The notes beneath the pieces are model-generated. The model did not search any database, had not been told where the DNA came from, and was given only the letters and a program-made list of their open reading frames with translations. Position numbers and translations under genes: made by a program. From NCBI GenBank assembly GCA_009667805.1, contig CM019063.1, positions 355,780,942 through 355,844,941 of the forward strand: 64,000 nt of DNA, in the 5' to 3' direction. How positions within the stretch are numbered: position 1 is the stretch's first letter; the number at the start of each line of letters is the position of its first letter. Below, piece by piece: positions 1-10,974 of the stretch. Source of the stretch: Leptobrachium leishanense. Taxonomy: Eukaryota; Chordata; Amphibia; Anura; Megophryidae.

Positions 1-174
1 CACTCATCAATATAATATCACAAAAAGGACTGAAACTAAAATGTAGTGCATTTTATTTTAGTTTCTTTCGTTTTTTGTACTGAGCAGTTTCGTTTCTCTT
101 GAGTCATACTAAAACTAAATTATCCCAAAATTCGGACTAAATCGCTTTAGTACTAAAACGAATGCACATGTCTA
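1..174. mobile_element. fragment of a hAT-like MITE (right terminus)
   Basis: AT-rich sequence ending in AATGCACATGTCTA. Read on the other strand this is a TAGACATGTGCATTCG-type terminus, as in many short non-autonomous hAT elements. The left end lies outside the window. It abuts the subterminal repeats of the next hAT copy, so it probably inserted into that copy. Family assignment is by terminus only. Confidence 0.35.
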
Positions 175-768
175 GGTGGCAGTGAGAACACACAGATTAC
201 AACAATTCCCAGATATCTTGTAGTAGTGAGACCCCCACAATTGCTGCTGACAGTGAGAACACAAAAATTACAACAATTCCCAAATATTTTGTAGAAATGA
301 GACCCGCACAATTGCTGCTGGCAGTGAGAACACAAAGATTACAACAATTCCCTGATATTTTGTAGAAGTGAGACCCCCCAATAGCTGGTGGCAGACTGGC
401 AGTGAGAACACACACTAACACAACAATCTTCTCTCAAAAAACATGTGCTGGGGCTGCAAGAGACGCCTTATATAGTGTGCTGCGGGACTTAGCAGTACGA
501 GCCCATGATTGGGAAAAATTTGCCCAATCAGGACTCTGAGCCCTGATTGGCATAGTCTTGCATCTGTCTTGCACCTGACCTGGGGTCAGGTGCAGGCTGT
601 AGCCAATTACAAGCTTCAGACCACAGGAAAAAGTGCATTGTGGTCCATTGTGGTGCATTGTGGGCGAACATGCGGCGAACACGCGGAAATGTTAAAAGTT
701 CGCGAACATACGAACGGGCGATGTTCGAATCGAACTCCGAACATATCGAACCGAACAGCTCATCCCTA
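175..768 (-). mobile_element. 5' end of a hAT transposon (same family as 39205-43356), partial
   Basis: On minus the sequence begins TAGGGATGAGCTGTTCGG and continues with GTTCG-rich subterminal sequence that matches the left end of the autonomous-like copy at 39205. At 183-430 there are several degenerate repeats (GTCTTCTCACTG ... GGGTCTCACTTC) like those upstream of the transposase ORF at 39430-39650. A TATATAAG box lies at 467-474 on minus. The terminus is followed by ATGAGCGG, the expected 8-bp target position in PLE1. The transposase part would lie beyond the left edge of the window or has been lost. Confidence 0.7.
467..474 (-). promoter_or_regulatory. candidate TATA box of hAT copy
   Basis: TATATAAG on minus, about 300 nt inside the TAGGGATGAG terminus and before the subterminal repeats that precede the transposase start in the sister copy. 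It is consistent with a promoter for the transposase transcript. This is position and motif only. Confidence 0.35.
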
Positions 769-774
769 ATGAGC

Positions 775-1372
775 GGTCACCTCCTCGTTGAAGTAGCGGT
801 ACATGATCTATAACAATGAACTTAAGAGTGGGTAATGAATGGCGTAACTCCAAGAAATGTTTGGCCACAGGCTTGTCAGTGTGGCTGTCCCTGTATGCCG
901 TGTTAATGGCTGATCTGTGACCCCTTATGCGGTCATGGACGGTTAAATCCGTTTTACCTACATACGATAGGCCGCAACGGCAGGTGATTAGGTACACTAC
1001 ATGATCCGTGAGGCAGGTAATTCGGTGTTTAATCTTATACCTCTTCCCTGTGTGTGGATGGGCAAAAGTGGACCCCGATGTCATATGCCGACAGGTGACA
1101 CAGTCAAGACATTGAAAGCAACCTAATTTTTGAAAAGTTTTTCTTTGTTCATAGGAAGATATGGGATCCGTCTTCACCAATAACTCTTTAAGATTCCTAG
1201 TCCTCTTAAAACTAATTAATGGAGGGTAACGAAATTGTGGAGGTAGAGCGTTATCGAACTGAAATAACTGCCAATGTTTACGTATGTGAGAGGCCATCTG
1301 TGCCCCTTCAGTGTGATACGTGAGAGGTAATACAATTCTTGAGGTTTGTTCATTCATTTTTGTCTTCATCAT
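775..1372 (-). pseudogene. PLE1 GIY-YIG endonuclease region
   Basis: C-terminal part of the PLE polyprotein. A cysteine cluster (CFQCLDCVTC) and H/C residues form the Zn-binding motif that precedes the nuclease in vertebrate PLEs. The GIY-YIG core is seen as VYLITC...GLSYVGKT, followed by RIRGH and a region ending near KFIVIDHV. This domain nicks target DNA for target-primed reverse transcription. It is in the same frame as the upstream RT, with a premature stop at 1529-1531 between them. The last codons run into the inserted hAT copy. Confidence 0.8.
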
Positions 1373-2875
1373 TTCCTCAATTTGTATTTCACGTCGTTCA
1401 TCATTGGAGTTATATCTCAGGACCCTTAAATATTGGGAAATCGGTAATGAGGCTTTGAGAGGTTTGGGGTGGAAGCTGGACGCCTGCAGTAGTGTGTTCC
1501 TGTCTGTGTCCTACTGGAATAGAGTGCATCAAAATTTATTGCCATCTTTAAAGATTCTTACATCAAGAAAACAAATCTCAATGGTGCTGATGACCTTAAT
1601 GGTCGTAGGGAGTAAATTAATATTACTAACAATCATGTCAAACGTTTTTGACGTGCCACTCCAGACAATAAAAATATCGTCAACAAAACGAGTGTACAGA
1701 AGAATTATATCCCTAAAGTTGGGTAGGATATATTCATGTTCAAAGGCATGCATGTATACGTTGGCATAGGATGGTGCCATGGCGGCACCCATGGTTAACC
1801 CAGCTACTTGTAAATCGAACGACTTTTCAAATTTAAAGTAGTTGCATTCAAGCGAGATGCGTAGCAGTTCCATCAGGAATTTAATAGGTGGACCATTGTA
1901 GTGCGTTGAGCTTAGCATGGTGCGTCTGAACGTATCCATTCCTTGTTCATGTGGAATTACAGTATATAGGTTTTTTACATCCAAGGTGGCCAATAAAATC
2001 TCATTGTTAGGCAATGGTAAAGCCTCAATTTGTTGAAGAAAATGGTTGGTATCTTTTAAGCAAGTGGGTAATTGTAATACTGTATCCTTACAGCAGCTGT
2101 AGATAAATTTACCCAGTGGCTCTAAAATGCCAGCTCGGGCCAAAACGATCGGTCGTCCAGGGGGATGGTGGGAGTCTTTATGTACCTTGGGGATGGTGTA
2201 TAAGACAGGTACACGTGGATGTGTAGTAGTTAGAAATTTTCCCATATTTTCAGTGATATATCCAGCCTGAACCCCCAATTGGACAGTTGACGAAATACTG
2301 TTGGAGAAGATTTTAACGGGATCCCCCGGTAATTTCCTATACGTGGTTTCATCAGATAATTGGGATATTACCTCTGTGTGGTACATTTGATAGTCCATGA
2401 TGACTATGCCGCCACCCTTATCGGCTGCACATATTATGATGCCAGGATCGTTGGCTAAATCTTGCACGGCTCTGTGTTCTTCCATATTCAGATTAAAAGG
2501 GATACGATGTTTATTAGTTGATTTGGTTTCTAGTACCGCTTGTTGGACCATTTGAGAAAATGATTCAACGAAAGGGTTGAATGATCTGAAATCCTTGACA
2601 CTTTTTAATCTCAGGTCTTGTGGTTGTTTATTGGTGTTATGCCACATACTCTCCTGAATGGCTAAGGTTCTCTCCATTTTAAATTGTTCTACATCTTGTT
2701 CAAAAACTGTGGGCGGTTTGGTGGGGACAAAGGTTAACCGTTTGTGTAATACACTAAGATGAGCCGCAGACAATTTCTTTTTAGAAAGGTTGAATATGGG
2801 ACTTACTTCCTGGGTAATGGTGGGCAAGTTCTTAAATTGGTAAGTTTTCCCCTTCTGTCCTCTTCGCGTTCGCAT
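1373..2875 (-). pseudogene. PLE1 reverse transcriptase region
   Basis: About 450 codons are open on minus with Penelope-type RT motifs in order: AADKGGGIVIMD, YTIPKVHKD with GRPIV, LDVKNLYTVIPHEQG, MGAAMAPSYANVYM, and the catalytic FVDDIFIVW. RT copies the element RNA at the nicked target. The frame is closed by a TGA at 1529-1531 just after FLDVRIFKDG, and PLE2 is open at the same point. The copy is therefore a pseudogene, although long stretches remain readable. Confidence 0.88.
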
Positions 2876-3446
2876 TTGTATTGGTATGTCCTCTGGTGAT
2901 TATCCTGGTGGAAGTGTTCTTTTCTTCCAACGCCATAGTCAGTGGTTCTAAAAAAGATTGATCAGAAACTGTAGCAACATTTTGTCCCTTAATCTCACCT
3001 TCTGAACCAGATTCTCCTGAAGATAAATCAATCGTGGACACCTTAGACCGTTGGACCCGTGGTTTAGGGCGACGAGAGGTGAAACATGGATTATCACCAA
3101 TTAGCCAGCGGTTAGCTCGATGAGAGGAGTAGTTGTAGTTTACTCGTTCATCCTTCTGTTTTTTAAAACTGATTAATTCACTTCGATACCTTTCCACCAC
3201 TGCAGATAGACGCGTTAATTGAGGCGCAAACACAGTGGAACTCAATAGTTCTGCATGTAATTTTTCGAACTGTGTGATTTTTAAACTGATGGATTGAAGT
3301 TCAATACCCACATCCTCTATTACCAGGATCATCCAGTCCATAACACACTTATTAGCAACCGCAACCCATTTTTTACAAAGTTCAGGTTTATGTCTGCCGA
3401 TGGTAGGGGCATTTTTTACACGAAAGCCTCTAGGCACCTTCTTAGC
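2832..3446 (-). pseudogene. PLE1 N-terminal region
   Basis: A frame offset from the RT frame encodes a basic segment (RVKNAPTIGRHKPELCKKW), a region with heptad-like spacing and an acidic/Ser-rich segment (SSGESGSEGEIKGQ). The same order is seen in PLE2 at 28080-28187 and 32650-33130. The shift from the RT frame falls near 2832-2875. Upstream codons at 3447-3476 belong to the inserted LTR, not to PLE1. N-terminal PLE regions have no assigned enzymatic role. Confidence 0.65.
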
Positions 3447-5329
3447 TATCAGGTATATTACACAAAGGAATTTCAAAATGGATGCCTGTAGCCATTTTGT
3501 TTTTAAAGACCGTTTCTTTTCTATTCAATTTTCTCTAGGTTTAGAAATGAACGAGATTTTTTTACAGAGTTCATTCCTGGGTGAAGACTTTTATATTTTT
3601 TTAAGAAGTGCCAGACATGAAGGAACCTAGAATGTTTGTGTGTGATAAGGCTAGGGTTAAGTGCTAAGACGTGTCATAATTAAATTTATTGGTCTGTCTT
3701 AAGTTTCTAAAACAAAAGAGATTTTGTCTTTTGGGTATAGGAATAAGAGTTAATATCCCTAATATAGATTTATATTCACAAAATATATGTTTATAATCAA
3801 GGTATATTTTATTATATTTACAGTAGGAAATATATACTCCAATAAATATTGTAGAAAGTATATAATTTTTTAATAATAAAATTTACTACAGAATAGATTT
3901 TGTTGAGTTAACCAGAAAAGAATTTAGCTGATTGGACTCTGAGTAAGTAATTTCAAAAGGGGGTGAGGATATAAATCAGAGATGATAGGTAGAGACACAG
4001 TGTCTAATGTCTAATTGGGAGAAGAGAAGGTCCTTTGTGTAGATTGACCTTTTGACCCGAGATAAGATATTAAAAAGAAATGGTGGAATTAATTAAGAAG
4101 TGCAATACTGCCCTCTAGAGGATAGTAAATATATCAATAATATTGACAGTGACGTCAAATTGGCTATAATAAGCGGCAATGTTATTTGCAAGTCAGTCGG
4201 AGATTCCAGCATTCAGAGACTCACACTGCCATGCATTACACATGAACGTCTGAGAGTCCAAGATTCCAACACTCAGACTCACACCACGATGCAGGCAGAT
4301 CCCAAGACATGAGGCAATCAAGATTCTCACCAAATCTCTAACTCACATGCATTGATTATCTGATCGATAATATTAACACATTCCAAATTATTACATCAGG
4401 AATTCCAAGGCAGACTTATCAACATCCAAATTGGACAGGTAATGTATGAAAAAAAAGAAGGAATTAATGTAATTATATATATTTGTAGATATTCTTGCAA
4501 CGTAGACGGAGACTTCTCGGATACGGTTAGATCCAAATTCTAAGTATTTTCTATTCTGCAGATAGAAATATGAAGAAGTGGATATAAGGATTTATTCCTA
4601 AAAGAAATGTTGTAAGATTGATACCAATATATATATTGAATTTGGAAATTACTGTGATTAAAATTAATAAGCAAGGAATTATATAACTACAAAATAAAAA
4701 GCAAAAGATTAGAAGTTTGATTCTCGAGATTAGGGGAGGATTCACTAAATAAGTTTTTATCACTTATCATTAAATTGGCTCATCATTTGTTGATCCATGT
4801 AGCATAGAGATATATATATATATATCTATAAGAGCTGGCTGGTTAAACATTGTTTGCTGGGAAATGCATGTTGTATTAAGCAGAAATGTTTATTAACCAT
4901 TTGTGTATTAGTTACTAACTGATAAGGTAAATTATATTAATCATATATGCAGTTACTAACCGGAGATACATATATTGTGAAGTTAGTTTTTATATGCTGA
5001 TGGATTGTGGTTTATAAATTTTTGTTTATGATATGAGATTTGAAACTTTTTTGTATACGTAATAAATATATATATTTTTATCCGATTATTGATAATTGTA
5101 TTTTTCAAAGCAAAACACAGACAATTAAAAGAATTCAGGATAATTTCTAAGAAATATAAACGATTGATATTTGTGTCTCGTATAAGTCTCTTATGAAATA
5201 ATAATCCCTGAAATATTGGAGGCAACTGCCGAGGTAGGTCCAGTAAGTCCAATATAGACATATTGGAGGCTTGGCTGATAAATCCAATATATAACGTGTT
5301 GTATTCACGTGCAGAGATTATATCCGACA
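3447..5329 (+). repeat. 5' LTR of the endogenous retrovirus
   Basis: Pairs with 22981-25385. It ends CCGACA; the expected initial TG is TA here (TATCAGG), while the 3' LTR keeps TGTCAGG. A TATAAATC box is at 3970-3977 and an AATAAA at 5061-5066. At about 3923 it carries the uninterrupted sequence GAATTTAGCTGAT, which is the empty site for the MITE in the 3' LTR. At about 1.88 kb it is long for a retroviral LTR. Confidence 0.9.
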
Positions 5330-5332
5330 AAT

Positions 5333-5350
5333 TGGAGGCACTGTACCGAG
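5333..5350 (+). promoter_or_regulatory. candidate primer-binding site
   Basis: TGGAGGCACTGTACCGAG begins three bases after the 5' LTR end. TGG plus AGGC is the complement of a tRNA 3' end ...GCCTCCA, compatible with a threonine-type tRNA, but the later bases match only with gaps. Position is convincing; primer identity is a guess. Confidence 0.5.
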
Positions 5351-5479
5351 ATTGTAGTTTTTGCTTGGAATATAATTGTCAGTATTGTCTGATTAGATAG
5401 AGATAAAATATATATATATTTTGACTCCTTGTTGTATTTTGACTTGTGGTTTTACGGTTATTTACTAAACAGTGTAAAA

Positions 5480-6157
5480 ATGTCACAGTCAGAATCTGAG
5501 ACTCAGGAAGATGTAGAGATACATGCAGATCAAATAGTATTGATAGATGTTATGTCTTATCTAAAGGACAAGTTACACGTCACAGATGATTTATTTGATT
5601 TGATAAAAGAATTGCAATCAAATATATCTAATTATGTTGATTCAATCTGGTCAGATCAATCAAATTTTCTTGAGTGTTTGCGAAAGATAAGTGCAGCCAC
5701 AAATAAAAAAGACAAAGAGATTTTTGTTTTAAAAATTGTGCCTGAATGCATATACTTGATCACAGAAATAAACAAGAGATGGAATGATGACAAAGAAACC
5801 AGAGACAGATTAGAAAATAAAAATTGTGACTTGCATGATACCGTAAATAAATTAAAAGATGAGTCAGAACGAATGATATTTGGAGTTGAAAGTGTGTGCA
5901 AGAGAAAAAGATCAATTGCAAGATGAGATTGCTCAATTATCCAAATTAAATAAGGAGCTAAACAAAAATTTGGCGAGAATGAAACGCAAACATGAGAAAT
6001 TCGCTGATGAGCTACGTCAGGTTGAAACTGATGTTCAAAGGGTTAAAAATCCTTTGTTAGAGAAGTTCTCTTTGAAAGCTTTGAGTCATAACTCATCACT
6101 GATTAGGCTTGAAGACAGCTCTGTTTATCTGAAGAGCGAAAGCGAAAGTGAAACTAA
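5480..6157 (+). pseudogene. gag: ERV gag, N-terminal part
   Basis: ATG at 5480 begins MSQSESETQEDVEIHADQ and leads into a long region rich in Lys, Glu, Asn and Leu with heptad-like spacing, predicted coiled coil. A frameshift near 5890 moves the coil into another frame, which stays open to the MITE at 6158. Gag is the structural polyprotein that assembles the particle. Coiled coils near the Gag N terminus are known in foamy and fish epsilonretroviruses. Identification rests on position downstream of the LTR and upstream of protease rather than on a capsid signature. Confidence 0.6.
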
Positions 6158-6581
6158 GGCTAGGGTCAGACGAACGCATTTTCACGTTGTCTGTGAAAAA
6201 GTGCGTTCGAACGAATGGACGCATTTTTTCACGGAGTACGCGATAGCGGTCATACGATGCGCATTTTCATTCGTGATTTTGTACGGTTATCAATAAAACA
6301 CTTTTTGCCTCTGGACGTTATGTTGGCCGGACATTAGCAGTGTCTGACGTCTCCAATTCACGCACACACGCCTCTAGTGGACGCAGCGCACTCTGTACAA
6401 CCGTACTAGAGGTTTTACGTTCTCGACAAAATGCGTTCGTTTCCCACTTGCGTTGCGCAGCCGGACTTTTGTGCGACCGTACTTCGTATATTGGCCGTCA
6501 TTGCCTGGCATTTGCTGCTAGTGCGGCCGTGATTAAGTGCGCCTGCACGCGCGTTCGCACTGCGTCAGTCTGACCCTAGCC
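6158..6581. mobile_element. Harbinger-type MITE, copy 1
   Basis: 424-bp element with inverted ends GGCTAGGGTCAGACGAACGC and its counterpart GTCTGACCCTAGCC. It is flanked by TAA (6155-6157, 6582-6584). The 3-bp TA-rich duplication and the ends match the copies at 15381 and 23462. It has no coding capacity. It interrupts gag. Confidence 0.8.
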
Positions 6582-7701
6582 TAAATCTCATGATGAAAAA
6601 AGAGCGAAGCCTCTTACACAGGAGTATTTCAAATCACATCACTCTAACCAGCCACAGCCTATTAAGAAATCTCATAAAGTTCAGGATTTATTGAAAATCA
6701 TAAATTTCTTAAAAAACTCAGTAGGTATTTTTGATTTTAAAGGATCGCCAAGAATAATAAATCATTGAAATATGTTTGAAGAAAATTTGGCAATATTAGG
6801 AATTAATTCAGATGCTCAGAAAATTGAGTTGATCCCATGGGTCTTTGAAAGCAAACATAGATATTTTTTTCGTCTTTGAAAGAATCTGGTATACGGAACT
6901 GGAGTAAAATAGTCTCCAAGGTCAAATCTGAATTTGGGCCTCACCGTACCAGTCTAGCTGCGAAAAGAGCAATTTTAACTCTAAAATGTAGACCTAATCA
7001 AAGCCCCCGTGAATGTCTTTCAGTCCTTAAAAATGCGTACAGCTTGGCTGAAAGAAACCCAGATTTTGAAAACCCTGAATTTATCCAATTATTTTATGAC
7101 GCATTGGCAAATAAAATAAAGGTTATTTTGGCAAGAGATTATGACCCGAGAAATGGTTTGGATTGGGTACTAAAAGAAAGTATGACCCTATTTACTGTAT
7201 TGGAATATAGTGAAGAAACTCAGGGGAAAAGAGTGATAAACTCACCTGAGGAAATTGCGGAAACTCACGTTAAAAAGGGTGATATTAAATTTGAGTCCCA
7301 CAAAAAGAGTTATGCAGAAATATTGCGTGACTCCATACCTCAAAAGGGAAAAATCCAAGCCAGATCAGGAAAGAGGGTTTGCCAGAGAAAATTCAGGAAG
7401 TAAATTTCAATCTAGGAAGCAATGGATACCTAGAAGTCAGTGGGTTAAATCAAGGGAAAATGTACCTAGACAGGAAGCAACCAGAGGTAAAACTGAATCT
7501 GATGCGTCTGATAATGCGCAAGCTTCGTCCCCAAGGACGAATAGAAAGCGGAGATATAATGTACGCCAGCGTATTGGTCAAATGCAGGAAAATTTCCGTG
7601 TGCTGACAGAAAAACTGGATCAGATCACTCAGTTAATGACTGGAAATAACCCTGGTCAGGTTGTAAGCGATGCAACACCTGCAGCCCCACCCAACCAGTG
7701 A
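6582..7701 (+). pseudogene. gag: ERV gag, C-terminal part (capsid/nucleic-acid-binding region)
   Basis: Readable from the MITE to the TGA at 7699-7701, with a nonsense codon near 6766 and a one-base shift in the A run near 7350. The middle encodes a capsid-like helical segment (RECLSVLKNAYSLAERNP). The end is rich in Arg, Lys, Gln and Ser, followed by PAAPPNQ. No CCHC zinc knuckle is visible; the basic tail may replace it, as in spumaviral Gag. The ORF stops in the same frame as the following protease. Confidence 0.6.
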
Positions 7702-7708
7702 CTAGATG
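7699..7708 (+). promoter_or_regulatory. gag/pol stop codon in UGA-CUAG readthrough context
   Basis: The gag frame ends CAG TGA CTA GAT and the same frame stays open into protease with no shift. UGA followed by CUAG is the strongest known leaky-stop context in vertebrate mRNAs. Some retroviruses express Pol by stop-codon readthrough at this junction. The motif and frame are seen; function is inferred. Confidence 0.6.
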
Positions 7709-8248
7709 ATGTTTCTGATGAAGTAACCAGCATCCATGACAATTTACCAGAAAGTGATGATGAAATGATTAATACAAATGTTTGTATGGTTGATGATTTA
7801 AACCCTTCCCTGCAAAGAGAAGGAAAATGTATTTTATCTCCCCAGACTAAGTGCGAGCAAGCTGAGAAGACTGGATCCGAAATGGAAAGCACAGCTGCCA
7901 AAAGCACGTTTGAGAGAGCAAAATCAGTTGGTAAAATCTGTACAAAACCTAATTTCATATCTCACTCTAAATTTCTCTGTAAATTGCATAGCATTGAAGA
8001 CCGATATTATGTGAATGTAGAATTACAAGATAATTTACCACATATTCCGTCCTTGCTAGACACTGGAAGCCAAGTTACGTTAATATCAGCCCATTATTTT
8101 GAACAGGTCCAAAAACTGTCCTCCAGGAAGCCTAGATTAGATAAATCTAATGCTAATCTAGTGAGTGTGAGTGGCACATCTCTGAAAGTTCTGGGCACAG
8201 CTAAATTGGATTTTAAATTGGGGAATAAAGTAATTCGGCATCCCACAC
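7702..8248 (+). pseudogene. pro: ERV protease, N-terminal part
   Basis: Continuous with gag across the TGA at 7699. An acidic linker is followed by a retropepsin core with the active-site motif LLDTGSQVTLIS. This aspartic protease acts as a dimer and cleaves Gag and Pol. The ORF is cut after VIRHPT by the nested LTR element at 8249 and resumes at 10975 with the second retropepsin signature (LIIGMDLL). Confidence 0.8.
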
Positions 8249-8875
8249 TGTCAGGCTCGCGCCACGAAGGAGCCATGGCACAGCCTCTGTGTTGTGATAT
8301 ATAATTCCAAACGCTGGGGATAAGCAGGCACACAGACACTGGAGGCAGTATATGTACAATAAGGCTGTATTGAAGAATGGTTCACAGCTAACAGTCCAGC
8401 ACAGAACAGACAGTAACACAGAAAACAGGCAAGTGGATGGTGGACCACGTAGTCTCTCTCCAGATCCGCTTGAGGAGAAGCAGGAGTCTTTAGGCAAATG
8501 TACCTTGATAGAAGGTTGGTCTCCTTGGAGAGAGCCGGAGGGCTGGAAGCCACTTGAGAGTCTCTGGACCCATTGGATAGTGGGCCACGCAGTGGATCGT
8601 CCAGCCAGCAGGAACCAGGTAATGCAGACACAGCAAGAATGCACGGCAGAGCAAAATAAATCAGGCAGCATACAATGACAAGAGGGAGCTCTCAAGACCT
8701 CTGAACACAGGGAAGGGAAAAACACAAAATGAAAGAGCAAAGGGGAGGAGGGTGTGGTCTGGTTTTATGCAAAACCTCAGGTTCAGACACAGAGTTAATC
8801 CTTAGGTGGGAAGCAGGTAATGAGAGCAAGTGACCCAGGCTGACCACAGCAGACTCTCAGGGCTGAGGCATGACA
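8249..8875 (-). repeat. 3' LTR of the non-autonomous element
   Basis: Almost identical to 10349-10974, starting TGTCAGGCTCGCGCC on plus and ending GGCATGACA. It contains ORF-like stretches in several frames that recur in both LTRs and are not genes. Confidence 0.9.
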
Positions 8876-8945
8876 GTACCTCTCTCCTTACAAGGTACAC
8901 TCCGGGCACCTAGGACATGCCCAAATCAGGGAAGTAGCAAGGAGG

Positions 8946-10346
8946 TTACCACCAACTATCAGAGTCTGAGTCTGGATCATCATAAATGTCCTCTTGAGCA
9001 TGTAGGGCCTGTTCAAAGATCTCCAAGTCCTCTTTCCGGACCAAAGTCCCGTTGGATGCCCAGACGCAGCCCTCAGGAGTAGGACTGGTCACAGGTGGCA
9101 CAGGCGTGAGAGGGCTGCTGGCGGCAACCCCCACGACGATGGGTGAAGGAACTGGCTCCTTAGCTGACAGGTGCTGTTCATATACAGCAAGCTCAGAATC
9201 CGGCACGATGAAGCCATCAGAGGCTATGGACAGAGTCTGGATTTGGTCTGGTGGGCTTGGTTGAGTCTCAGAAGGTAGGGTGTCACAACCATAGAACCCC
9301 GAATTGAATGCAGGTCTCTTAAGCAGGGCCCCAATTCGTCGTTCAGGACCACCTTGAGGATGCTTAGCAGTCTGGGGGGTCATAGTAGAGGCCACCAGGA
9401 GAGGAGCAACCTCCATAGGTTCTTGGTCTGTGGGGAATGTGGGCTCCACACCCATGGGTTCTTCCTCGCTGGGCTCAGTAGGCAGAGTCTCCATGTATTC
9501 GGCAATCGAGTCCTCCTTAGAACTCTCCTCCTCCGAGGAGACCACACTGGATGCAGGCCTCCTGGGTACAGGAGTTCGGCGAAGCTTGGCAGCAACTGGA
9601 GTCTGACGGGACTTGGCAGCAGCTTGGCGAGGCTTGGCAGCAGCTTGGCGAAGCTTAGTAGCGACTGGAGTCTGACGGGATTTGGCAGCGGCTTGGCGTG
9701 GCACAGGACCAGCAGCTTGGCGTGGCACAGGACCAGCAGCTTGGCGTGGCACAGGACCAGCGGCTTGGCGTGCCACAGGACCAGCGGCTTGGCGTGCCAC
9801 AGGACCAGCGGCTTGGCGTGGCACAGGACCAGCGGCTTGGCGTGGCACAGGACCAGCGGCTTGGCGTGGCACAGGACCAGCGGCTTGGCGTGGCACAGGA
9901 CCAGCGGCTTGGCGTGGCACAGGACCAGCGGCTTGGTGTGGCACAGGACCAGTGGCTTGGCGTGGCACAGGAGCAGCGGCTTGGCGTGGCACAGGACCAG
10001 TGGCTTGGCATGGCACAGGAGCAGCGGCTTGAGGCTTAGCAGGTCTGATGGGACAGACATCTATTCGGTGCAGATCTGACCCTCAGTAGAAGCATTGGTT
10101 CAGCCTTCTACGCCTTTCTCTCTGTGACTCCACAGAAGGTGCCTGGGCTCTGCATTCAGGTGGAGAGCGATTAGCCACAGCTGGTTGCTGCAATGCTCTG
10201 CTCTCTAGTGAAGGCCTGACAGGGCCAGGTGTAAGCGGAAAACAGTCCATGAGATTCCGTACATCCTCTACCACAAGCAGCAGCTGATAAGCAATGTCCT
10301 CCAGTGCATGTATTACCCCCACGGGCCTGGTGTTGGGCTCTTTCAT
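8946..10346 (-). pseudogene. repeat-rich ORF of the non-autonomous LTR element
   Basis: A single minus frame of about 466 codons from an ATG at 10346, two bases inside the 5' LTR boundary, to TAA at 8946. It is broken once by TGA at 10083-10085. The N-terminal 87 codons read MKEPNTRPVGVIHALEDIAY, with helical and basic segments (RERRRRLNQ). The middle is a run of about 14 eight-residue repeats (RQAAGPVP type), then KLRQAAAKPRQ-type repeats. The C terminus is acidic and ends DDPDSDSDSWW. No known domain is recognised. By position it could be a gag-like RNA-binding protein. Its uninterrupted frame next to the LTR suggests it was translated. Confidence 0.55.
9690..10035 (-). repeat. 24-bp coding minisatellite
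   Basis: About 14 copies of a 24-bp unit (plus strand: GGCTTGGCGTGGCACAGGAC plus CAGC). The unit is a multiple of three, so it keeps the frame and encodes an eight-residue Pro/Arg/Gln repeat. Other frames across it are also open, which is a by-product of the repeat. Confidence 0.9.
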
Positions 10347-10348
10347 TA

Positions 10349-10974
10349 TGTCAGGCTCGCGCCACGAAGGAGCCATGGCACAGCCTCTGTGTTGTGATAT
10401 ATAATCCCAAGCGCTGGGGATAAGCAGGCACACAGACACTGGAGGCAGTATATGTACAATAAGGCTGTATTGAAGAATGGTTCACAGCTAACAGTCCAGC
10501 ACAGAACAGACAGTAACACAGAAAATAGGCAAGTGGATGGTGGACCACGTAGTCTCTCTCCAGATCCGCTTGAGGAGAAGCAGGAGTCTTTAGGCAAATG
10601 TACCTTGATAAAAGGTTGGTCTCCTTGGAGAGAGCCGGAGGGCTGGAAGCCACTTGAGAGTCTCTGGACCCACTGGATAGTGGGCCACGTGTGGATCGTC
10701 CAGCCAGCAGGAACCAGGTAATGCAGACACAGCAAGAATGCACGGCAGAGCGAAATAAATCAGGCAGCATACAATGACAAGAGGGAGCTCTCAAGACCTC
10801 TGAACACAGGGAAGGGAAAAACACAAAATGAAAGAGCAAAGGGGAGGAGGGTGTGGTCTGGTTTTATGCAAAACCTCAGGTTCAGACACAGAGTTAACCC
10901 TTAGGTGGGAAGCAGGTAATGAGAGCAAGTGACCCAGGCTGACCACAGCAGACTCTCAGGGCTGAGGCATGACA
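10349..10974 (-). repeat. 5' LTR of the non-autonomous element
   Basis: Partner of 8249-8875. On minus it runs TGTCATGCCTCAGCC...GAGCCTGACA. The ORF start codon lies two bases past its end, leaving no room for a conventional primer-binding site. Confidence 0.9.

Larger units (their letters stand above)
769..3446 (-). mobile_element. Penelope-like element 1 (PLE1), main body
   Basis: Minus-strand Penelope-like retroelement with reverse transcriptase followed by a C-terminal GIY-YIG endonuclease. It is closely similar to PLE2 on plus (32650-37940). The 3' side is cut by the hAT copy at 768. The 5' side is cut by the retrovirus at 3446 and resumes at 25386, with TAGC duplicated. Compared with PLE2 about 78 bp between the RT and endonuclease regions are missing near 1372. 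Confidence 0.85.
8249..10974 (-). mobile_element. non-autonomous LTR retrotransposon inserted in the ERV protease
   Basis: 2.7-kb element bounded by 627- and 626-bp direct repeats, each with TGTCA...TGACA ends. Orientation is minus: the internal ORF (8946-10346) and a purine-rich tract (GTAAGGAGAGAGGTAC, plus-strand complement at 8876-8891) next to the 8249-8875 LTR both point that way. No protease, RT or integrase is present, so it would need enzymes in trans. Flanking duplication is not clear by eye. The two LTRs differ at about ten positions I could spot, so the insertion is fairly young. Confidence 0.85.

Noticed and set aside
8213..8740. Minus frames with hydrophobic Cys-rich products, repeated at 10351-10839
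   Set aside because: They lie inside the duplicated LTRs and recur only because the LTR does.
9354..10079. Plus-strand frames of up to 241 codons over the 24-bp minisatellite
   Set aside because: Shadows of the minus ORF of the LTR element; the repeat unit length of 24 keeps all frames open.
8249..10974. Simple segmental duplication of about 627 bp
   Set aside because: TGTCA...TGACA ends, polypurine tract and internal ORF fit LTRs better.
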